DNA of 64,000 bases from an uncultured Campylobacter sp. (lineage in GTDB: Bacteria; Campylobacterota; Campylobacteria; Campylobacterales; Campylobacteraceae). The translations under genes and the position numbers were made by a program. Under the pieces are notes generated by a model that made no database searches, was not told the origin of the DNA, and saw nothing but the letters and a program-made list of their open reading frames with translations. This document shows, one piece after another, positions 58,971 to 64,000 of this stretch (its first letter is position 1; each line of letters begins with the position of its first letter). The DNA lies in NCBI RefSeq assembly GCF_905373215.1, contig NZ_CAJPRT010000001.1, positions 186,001 to 250,000 of the forward strand, written 5' to 3'.

Positions 58971-59783
58971 CTAAAGCATGTTATAAATTCCGTCTAAAAG
59001 GAAGTATTTTCTATCCGCAGTACCGCGGTAAAACGGCTCGAAAGTATCCTCATACGCCTTTTTGAAAAAGCCCTCTTTGCTTAGCTTGATGAGCTCGGAA
59101 TTTATGAAATCCAGTAGCTCCTTGTTGCCCTTTTGCACGCCGACGCCTAAGAATTCTGCCGCGCCTAGGTTTTTAAACGGCACTTCGAGCGTATCGTCCA
59201 CGACGGCATAAGCTAGGACGATGATGTTGTCATTGGCGTAGCCGTCGGCTCTGCCGTCCTTCATCATCGCATAGCACTCGGAGGTATTTTTGCAGTAAAC
59301 TAAATTGCTAAATTTCTCTTTGCGCAGATATCGCTCGGTCATCGAGCCGTTTGGGTTCTTTTCGATCGAAATTCTCATATCGCGAACTTGCGCAAAGTCC
59401 TTCACTTGATCCTCTTTACGCGTTACAATGCCAAAATTTACCGATAGATACGGAAGCGAGAAATCCACCTGCTTCTTGCGCTCTTGCGTAATCATAAAGG
59501 TGCCGATAACCATATCGACCTTGTTATTTTTCAAAAACGGGATTCTCTCGCCTGCGGTTACGGCTACGAACTGCACTTCGCCTTTTTTATCGCCGAAAAT
59601 ATCTTTGGCGATCGAGCTAGCAAGCTCGATTTCAAAGCCCTCAAACTTGCCGTTATTAGACTCGCTTAGCGGCGGACGACCTTCGCGCACGCCCACTCTG
59701 ATAACACCTGCCTGCCTGATTTCATCTAGTGTATTTGCAAAAATGCTAGCGCAAAATAAGGCTAAAATAAAAAGTAATCTCAT
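58971..59783 (-). CDS. Periplasmic amino-acid-type solute-binding protein, paralogue 5
   Basis: A 270-residue family 3 binding protein with a signal peptide (MRLLFILALFCASIFANT). It shares with the array at 13.8-17.1 kb the VIRVGVREGRPPLSE start, the ERKKQVDFSLPYLSVNFGIVTR helix, the C-x5-C pair (CKNTSEC), GYANDN and the C-terminal KYFLLDGIYNML. Like paralogue 3 it has PPLS in place of PPFS. A -10 element lies upstream at 59816-59821 (minus). It is next to paralogue 6, to which it is closest. Again no permease or ATPase is nearby. Ligand unknown. Confidence 0.87.
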   Translation of the reverse strand: MRLLFILALFCASIFANTLDEIRQAGVIRVGVREGRPPLSESNNGKFEGFEIELASSIAKDIFGDKKGEVQFVAVTAGERIPFLKNNKVDMVIGTFMITQERKKQVDFSLPYLSVNFGIVTRKEDQVKDFAQVRDMRISIEKNPNGSMTERYLRKEKFSNLVYCKNTSECYAMMKDGRADGYANDNIIVLAYAVVDDTLEVPFKNLGAAEFLGVGVQKGNKELLDFINSELIKLSKEGFFKKAYEDTFEPFYRGTADRKYFLLDGIYNML

Positions 59784-59815
59784 AAAAAGCCCCCTACTTT
59801 TTAGTTTTCGGAATA

Positions 59816-59821
59816 ATTATA
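59816..59821 (-). promoter_or_regulatory. Probable -10 element of binding-protein paralogue 5
   Basis: TATAAT on the minus strand, 33 bases before the ATG at 59783. Confidence 0.55.
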
Positions 59822-60013
59822 GCACTATATATTTTAGAGAAAATAAATGCAAGCGGTTTAAAATTCAATCACCGCGCGTATGCAAGTTTGAAATTTAGGG
59901 GCGAAGTGGGGATTTAAAATTTAATGAATTTGAAAAATTTTAAATCCCAAGATTTATTCGTTATGCAAACTGCCTTCGATAAATTTTATATTTTAATTCC
60001 TAGCTTTACGCTT

Positions 60014-60817
60014 TTATAGCAAGTCATAAATTCCATCTAGCAGGAAGTATTTTTTATCCGCCGTGCCGCGGTAAAAAGGCTCGAAGGTATTCTGATAAGC
60101 CTTTTTGAAAAAGCCCTCTTTGCTTAGCTTGACAAGCTCTGCGTTGATGAAATCAAGTAACTCCTTATTTCCTTTTTGCACGCCAATACCGATGAAATCA
60201 GGCTTACCGAAGTTTTGAAACGGTACTTCGAGCGTATCGTCCACGACGGCGTAGGCTAGCACCGTGATATTTAAATTGATGTATCCGTCAGCTTTGCCGT
60301 CTCGGATCATCGCGTAGCATTCGCTTGTGCTTTTGCAGTAGCTTACGTTGCTAAATTTCTCTTTTTTAAGATATGCATCTACGGTCGTGCCCTCTTCGGT
60401 TATGAGCCTCATATCGCGCAAACGCGATATATCTTTGATGGCGTCTGCTTTGCGAGTTAACACGCCGAGATTGGTCGAAAAATACGGCATCGAGAAGTCC
60501 ACATGATTTTTACGCGCCGAATCGATGACGAAGGTAGCTGCAACTATATCGACTTTATTATTGACTAGATACGAGACGCGATCGGCGGCGCTTAGAGAGA
60601 CGAACTGCACTTCGCCTTGTTTGGCACCGAAAATCGCCTTTGCGATCGCATTGGCAAGTTCGATCTCAAAGCCTTCAAATTTACCACCGCTAATCTCGCT
60701 AAAAGGCGGTCTGCCGTCTCTGACGCCTACTCTAATGACGCCGCTATTTCTGATCTCTTGCAGCGTGTTTGCAAAAAGCCCCGCACAAAGCAAGATCAAA
60801 GTAAAAAGTAGTTTCAT
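60014..60817 (-). CDS. Periplasmic amino-acid-type solute-binding protein, paralogue 6
   Basis: A 267-residue family 3 binding protein with signal peptide MKLLFTLILLCAGLFANT. It is closely similar to paralogue 5 (shared VIRVGVRDGRPPFSE, KNHVDFSMPYFSTNLGVLTR, CKSTSEC and KYFLLDGIYDLL) but has GYINLN where others have GYADDN, so the second-domain acidic site is altered and its ligand may differ. AAAGGAGCGG precedes the ATG. It lies about 230 bases upstream of paralogue 5 in transcription order. The tail fits the six-member family described at 13.8-17.1 kb. Confidence 0.87.
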   Translation of the reverse strand: MKLLFTLILLCAGLFANTLQEIRNSGVIRVGVRDGRPPFSEISGGKFEGFEIELANAIAKAIFGAKQGEVQFVSLSAADRVSYLVNNKVDIVAATFVIDSARKNHVDFSMPYFSTNLGVLTRKADAIKDISRLRDMRLITEEGTTVDAYLKKEKFSNVSYCKSTSECYAMIRDGKADGYINLNITVLAYAVVDDTLEVPFQNFGKPDFIGIGVQKGNKELLDFINAELVKLSKEGFFKKAYQNTFEPFYRGTADKKYFLLDGIYDLL

Positions 60818-60955
60818 TTGCCGCTCCTTTGTTTAGGTTATTTATGACTAATTCTAGCGAAATTAAAATCAAAAGGCGCTTTTTTGGGCTAAATTTATTT
60901 GCCGTTTGCTTTTTATGAAATTTCAAGACGCTGTTAAATTTAGCCTTAGATTTGA

Positions 60956-60961
60956 TATAAT
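60956..60961 (+). promoter_or_regulatory. Probable -10 element of the ankyrin-like lipoprotein gene
   Basis: TATAAT 27 bases before the ATG at 60988, after TTTGA. Confidence 0.55.
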
Positions 60962-60987
60962 CGGGCAAAATTTATGGAAAGGACGAT

Positions 60988-61944
60988 ATGAAAAATTTTA
61001 TCTTTTTGTGGCTTTTACTTGCGGGCTGCGCTTTCGGCGCCGCTAAAGAGGATGCGGCGGCTTCTACTACGCAGCAGGTGGCGTCAAATTTGCCGCAGCC
61101 AAATTTTGAAATTTTTTACGATGAAAATGCTAGTGATGCGCAGATAGATGCGGGGTTGGATGCGCTTTTAGAATTCGCGGCGCAAAACAGGGGCAGGATC
61201 GACGAGGATTTCGGGGAGTTTAAAGATAGAATTTTCACCGCTTTCATTTTTAATCCGAAGGTGCTGCGAAATTCAAAATTCGACTTCGAGCGGATAGAAA
61301 AAATCCTCAAATTTAAACCAAATCTCAATTACGGCGGAGATAGCGGTTATTTCTCGCCGCTAAAGCTCGCGATCTTTTTCGGCTCGAAATTTAGCGGCGA
61401 GACGGCGAAGCTTTATCACTTTGATAGCGCCGATGCGATGCGACTTTTAGAGCTTTTGGTACAAAACGGCGCGGATGTCAAAGCTAACGGATTGCTGCTA
61501 GATGCGGTATCGAACGATAATTTCGCGGCGTTTAAGTTTTTGATTGCAAACGGCGCGCGAGATACGAAAGATGTGGTCGGCTCGGTTGCGGGCAGCGAAT
61601 TAATATTTCTAAGCGACAACAACGTTTCCATTCTCGGATATAAGGAGGCGCTGCCGCTTGCCGCGAGGGAGTTTGCCGCGGGCGCCAAATTTAAAGAATT
61701 CCGCGACGAGAGATTACGCTATTTGGACGAAATTTTAAAATTCCAAAGCTTTGCAAGCATCGATAAAAAGGAGATCGAAACGCTTATCAAAGTAGCTGTG
61801 GTGCTGGATGACGAGATGACGGCGAAATTTCTGCTCTCGCACGGTCTGTGCGAGCAGAAAGAGCTTTGCGAGTTTCTAAAAGCGCAGGCGAAAACTTACG
61901 ACGCTGTAAAAATTTCTAAAATTTTAAGCTGCGAAGAAAAGTAA
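60988..61944 (+). CDS. Lipoprotein with ankyrin-like repeats
   Basis: A 318-residue exported protein. The signal peptide ends in the lipobox LLLAGC with the cysteine at 14. The mature part is helical with ankyrin-like phrases (LLELLVQNGADVKANGLLLDAVSNDNFAAFKFLIANGARD, about 148-195, and AKFLLSHGLCEQKE near 285). It may sit in the periplasm anchored to inner or outer membrane and bind another protein. GAAAGGACGAT precedes the ATG. Monocistronic. No named family. Confidence 0.75.
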   Translation: MKNFIFLWLLLAGCAFGAAKEDAAASTTQQVASNLPQPNFEIFYDENASDAQIDAGLDALLEFAAQNRGRIDEDFGEFKDRIFTAFIFNPKVLRNSKFDFERIEKILKFKPNLNYGGDSGYFSPLKLAIFFGSKFSGETAKLYHFDSADAMRLLELLVQNGADVKANGLLLDAVSNDNFAAFKFLIANGARDTKDVVGSVAGSELIFLSDNNVSILGYKEALPLAAREFAAGAKFKEFRDERLRYLDEILKFQSFASIDKKEIETLIKVAVVLDDEMTAKFLLSHGLCEQKELCEFLKAQAKTYDAVKISKILSCEEK

Positions 61945-62242
61945 ATTTTAAAATTTGAGCAGCTATGGCGGTGCAAAGCAGATAAAATCGCTATTATAAT
62001 TGTGCTAGTCGCAGTCGCCCTACTTTGTTATTTAGCGCGAGCGAAAAAGCAAAATTTGTTCCGCCTAACCTACCCTCCTCCGCTTATCAAACAGCTCGCT
62101 ATTAAGTTCATTCGAGATAAATTTTAATGTATTTGCCAGATAGCGCGGCGGCGGAGGTAAATTTTAAAATTTAATCAATATAAAGGACAAATTTAAGTGC
62201 CATTGTTATATAATTTATCTTATTTTTTAAAAGGAGTTTGAG
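61945..62242. other. Intergenic region with a possible small frame
   Basis: About 300 bases. A plus-strand frame without ATG from about 61987 to 62128 would give IIIVLVAVALLCYLARAK followed by a basic stretch, like a one-helix membrane protein, but no start codon or ribosome site fits. A TATAAT at 62209-62214 serves the DUF805 gene. Confidence 0.35.
62209..62214 (+). promoter_or_regulatory. Probable -10 element of the DUF805 gene
   Basis: TATAAT 29 bases before the ATG at 62243. Confidence 0.55.
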
Positions 62243-62650
62243 ATGACTTTTATGGAGTCTGTTCGCACTTGTCTCAAAGAGAATTATTGCAATTTTGAGG
62301 GGCGTGCGCCACGTTCAGAGTACTGGTGGTTTGCATTATTTGCGGCACTTTTAGGAATCGTAACGTTAGTATTGGATGGCTTCTTAGGCACCTATGCCGT
62401 TACGAGTTCCGGTAGAATGATCGGTTTCATTAACTCAATCTTTTTATTGGCAATACTTTTACCTTCTATCGCCGTAGCAGTAAGGCGTCTGCATGATACC
62501 GATAGAAGCGGCTGGTTTTATCTGTTAATTTTTATCCCGATAATAGGCCCGGTAGTATTGATCGTATTTTTTATCCAGCAAGGCACTAACGGGCGCAACC
62601 GCTTTGGAGACGACCCGTTGCGACCTGCAAGCAGAGGTTCGATTTTTTAA
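62243..62650 (+). CDS. DUF805 family membrane protein
   Basis: A 135-residue inner-membrane protein of DUF805. The N-terminal FEGRAPRSEYWWFALF (18-33) is the family's arginine/tryptophan signature, followed by helices at about 28-47, 60-82 and 93-112, and the family's VRRLHDTDRSGWFYLL between the second and third. AAAGGAGTTTG precedes the ATG. Function is unknown, though family members may shape membrane or phage sensitivity. It is followed by a bidirectional terminator-like hairpin and then the Crp/Fnr gene in the opposite direction. Confidence 0.88.
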   Translation: MTFMESVRTCLKENYCNFEGRAPRSEYWWFALFAALLGIVTLVLDGFLGTYAVTSSGRMIGFINSIFLLAILLPSIAVAVRRLHDTDRSGWFYLLIFIPIIGPVVLIVFFIQQGTNGRNRFGDDPLRPASRGSIF

Positions 62651-62698
62651 ACCGTAGCTTTGCAGCACATACATAAGCTTCACAAATAAGCTAAATTT

Positions 62699-62727
62699 AG
62701 GGCTAATCCCATTTTGGGTTTAGCCCT
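62699..62727. terminator. Hairpin between the convergent DUF805 and Crp/Fnr genes
   Basis: AGGGCTAATCCCA (62699-62711) pairs with TGGGTTTAGCCCT (62715-62727) with one mismatch and a 3-base loop; TTGTTTT follows on the plus strand and an A-rich-complement on the other. It may stop both transcripts. Confidence 0.7.
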
Positions 62728-62798
62728 TTGTTTTATGAGGCGGTTTCGCTCAAAATATCCCTCCTCGTTTAAATTTAGATCCGCCGCGCAGATTCAGA

Positions 62799-63395
62799 CT
62801 ATAAAATTTTAATCCTATTGCCCTTTAATTTCACGATCTTTTTGTCGTTTACGAGCTTCGTGATCGCCTGAGAGACGTTTTGGCGAGGCGCTCCAAGTAG
62901 GCTTGCCAGCGTCATTATATTAAAGGGAAGCTCCACGATCTTATCTGCGTTTGCGATGCGATTTAAGAAATTTAAAATCCGCGTCTGAATTTTTGCAAAA
63001 ACGATCTCTTTTATCAAAATTCGCTGCGAGTAGATGTTTTTGATAAGCGCGTTTATGATTGAGCTTGAAAACTCGTCTCCAAGCAGCTCGAAAAGCTCCG
63101 AGATATTGATCTGCAGCGTCTCGCAGTCGCTTAAAATTTCAAGGCTCGTGTTTTTATCCAAGCAGATGTAGGCGCCGCTTTTTACGAAGCTAAAGATAAA
63201 TTCCTTGCCGTTTTCGTAGCAGTTTAGCTTCGCCCTGCCGCGCAGCAGAATGATAAATTTAAACTTCTGCGCGTAGATCACGTCGCCGCGAGCGTAGCTT
63301 TCGCGCCTAAATTTGGCAATCCGCTCCCTGCTTAAAAAGTCGAATTTCTCGCTGTAATCGTTATTTAATCTATCTATCATAGCAGCTCTTTGCAT
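62799..63395 (-). CDS. Crp/Fnr-family transcriptional regulator
   Basis: A 198-residue regulator with an N-terminal cyclic-nucleotide-type effector domain (about 20-120, including FIILLRGRAKLNCYENGKEFIFSFVKSGAYI) and a C-terminal winged HTH (about 150-195, TLASLLGAPRQNVSQAITKLVNDKKIVKLKGNRIKI). There is no N-terminal cysteine cluster for an iron-sulphur centre, so it is not a classical Fnr; the recognition helix has PRQNVSQ in place of the Fnr E-x-x-SR. The start at 63395 is given; ATG at 63380 with AAAGAG nearby is an alternative. It is divergent from a c-type cytochrome gene and a palindrome lies between them. Its effector is unknown. Confidence 0.88.
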   Translation of the reverse strand: MQRAAMIDRLNNDYSEKFDFLSRERIAKFRRESYARGDVIYAQKFKFIILLRGRAKLNCYENGKEFIFSFVKSGAYICLDKNTSLEILSDCETLQINISELFELLGDEFSSSIINALIKNIYSQRILIKEIVFAKIQTRILNFLNRIANADKIVELPFNIMTLASLLGAPRQNVSQAITKLVNDKKIVKLKGNRIKIL

Positions 63396-63430
63396 AAAAT
63401 TTCACGTAAATTTTACATAAAAAGGATAAA

Positions 63431-63450
63431 TTCGTCGCAATCGCGACAAA
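63431..63450. promoter_or_regulatory. Palindromic operator candidate GTCGC-N4-GCGAC
   Basis: TTCGTCGCAATCGCGACAAA carries the inverted repeat GTCGC (63434-63438) AATC GCGAC (63443-63447), extended by TT/AA outside. Two half-sites of five with four between match the Crp/Fnr site layout. The centre, 63440.5, lies about 41 bases before the start of transcription predicted from TATAAT at 63470-63475, the class II activator position. Binding is inference. Confidence 0.55.
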
Positions 63451-63469
63451 TTTAAATTTATCTTTGATT

Positions 63470-63475
63470 TATAAT
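63470..63475 (+). promoter_or_regulatory. Probable -10 element of the cytochrome c gene
   Basis: TATAAT 33 bases before the ATG at 63508, in the gap shared with the Crp/Fnr regulator gene. Confidence 0.6.
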
Positions 63476-63507
63476 TCGCGTTAAAGACAACCTAGAAAGG
63501 ATACTTT

Positions 63508-64000
63508 ATGAGGAAAATTTTTATCTCATTTATCTGTGCGTGTTCGCTTTTCGGCGGCGAGGTGATCTCCAAAACCACGGCGATCTCGCAAGACGGCAAA
63601 GCAATCGGCGAGGCTGAAATTTTAACACCGATCGAGGTGATATCCAGCGAAGGTGGCGTTACCAAGATTAAAATTAAAGGCGTCGTGAGCGAAAACTATC
63701 AGCTTCAAATACAAAAAAATATGAAAGAAGCTGAAATTTACGCGATTTTTACGAACGAAGCCGAAGAAAATTTTAAAAAGGGCAAAAAACTCGAGGACGA
63801 TTACGGCGAGATCTGGTACGAAGCCGAGGGAATTTATGAGATCAGTTCGGATGCCGTAGCCAAGGACGCTAAGGCTCTTTATGCGGAGGCAAAGACAAAC
63901 TATGAGCAGATCTGCTCGGCGTGTCACCGCTTGCATGAGCCAAAGAGCTTCACGGCAAATCAGTGGCCTGCAAATTTACAAGAGATGATCAATGCAAACT
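63508..64000 (+). CDS. Periplasmic c-type cytochrome, 5' part only
   Basis: The first 164 codons of a gene cut off by the window. A signal peptide (MRKIFISFICACSLFGG) leads to a strand-rich domain, then the heme site CSACH in NYEQICSACHRLHEPKSF, followed by the ANQWPANLQEMINAN segment. The last phrase resembles TorC-type monoheme domains that feed trimethylamine-oxide or S-oxide reductases (such as the gene beside C. jejuni torA). AAAGGATACTTT precedes the ATG. A Crp/Fnr gene is divergent and a candidate operator lies between. The remaining part and any reductase gene would be beyond the right edge. Confidence 0.8.
   Translation, partial: MRKIFISFICACSLFGGEVISKTTAISQDGKAIGEAEILTPIEVISSEGGVTKIKIKGVVSENYQLQIQKNMKEAEIYAIFTNEAEENFKKGKKLEDDYGEIWYEAEGIYEISSDAVAKDAKALYAEAKTNYEQICSACHRLHEPKSFTANQWPANLQEMINAN

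Noticed and set aside
61987..62128. Possible one-helix membrane peptide
   Set aside because: Hydrophobic frame lacks a credible start codon and ribosome site; could be a fragment but not supportable as a gene.

Overview
The window looks like a stretch of a Campylobacter chromosome that crosses the replication origin. The order ruvC(-)/dnaA-dnaN-gyrB, the glmM-lspA-hemJ block, and the block of 2-hydroxyacid dehydrogenase, glutathionylspermidine-synthase-like protein and UPF0323 lipoprotein are all familiar from Campylobacter. GC content, judged by eye, is in the mid-40s percent, high for the genus, and intergenic DNA is full of AAATTTTAAAATTT-type words. That points to a species such as C. gracilis, but the species is inference. 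No rRNA or tRNA gene was seen; one structural RNA gene, the signal recognition particle RNA, was found.

Layout. 1-3.7 kb: end of an unidentified gene, a diheme peroxidase-like protein and a PAS/degenerate-GGDEF/EAL phosphodiesterase in an overlapping operon. 4-13.2 kb: scattered metabolic and membrane genes (acetyl-CoA:succinate CoA-transferase, two Sel1-repeat proteins, a thiol peroxidase-like protein, DUF3137 and DUF475 membrane proteins, an Na+/H+ antiporter) separated by long AT-rich gaps. 13.8-17.1 kb: four tandem periplasmic amino-acid-type binding proteins with no permease or ATPase; the fourth carries a one-base deletion in an A tract. 17.3-21.6 kb: an AraC regulator divergent from a TonB-dependent receptor and a PepSY membrane protein (iron uptake). 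21.8-29 kb: the dehydrogenase/GspS/UPF0323/HTH block, a TetR regulator and an RclA-like flavoprotein. 29.4-31.9 kb: an AT-rich island of six small unrecognised genes. 32.2-38.7 kb: a SemiSWEET gene broken by an amber codon, a universal stress protein, a siderophore receptor and an SbmA/YddA-type ABC transporter. 39.5-47.4 kb: housekeeping genes (prfA, rpsT, glmM, lspA, hemJ, nhaA, two hydrolases, ruvC).

47.4-58.6 kb is the origin region: DnaA boxes lie on both sides of dnaA, followed by dnaN, gyrB, a doubly degenerate GGDEF/EAL protein, queF and an HD-domain gene, the SRP RNA on the opposite strand, typA and a HAD phosphatase. 59-60.8 kb holds two more orphan binding proteins of the 14-17 kb family. 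The window ends with a lipoprotein, a DUF805 protein, a Crp/Fnr-type regulator and the start of a c-type cytochrome; an inverted repeat between the last two is centred about 41 bases before the cytochrome's predicted start of transcription.

Most notable: six orphan binding proteins including a homopolymer frameshift, the AT-rich small-gene island, the amber-interrupted SemiSWEET gene, an octamer tandem repeat inside a hairpin, the bipartite origin, the SRP RNA with its own promoter, and the palindromic operator candidate before the cytochrome.
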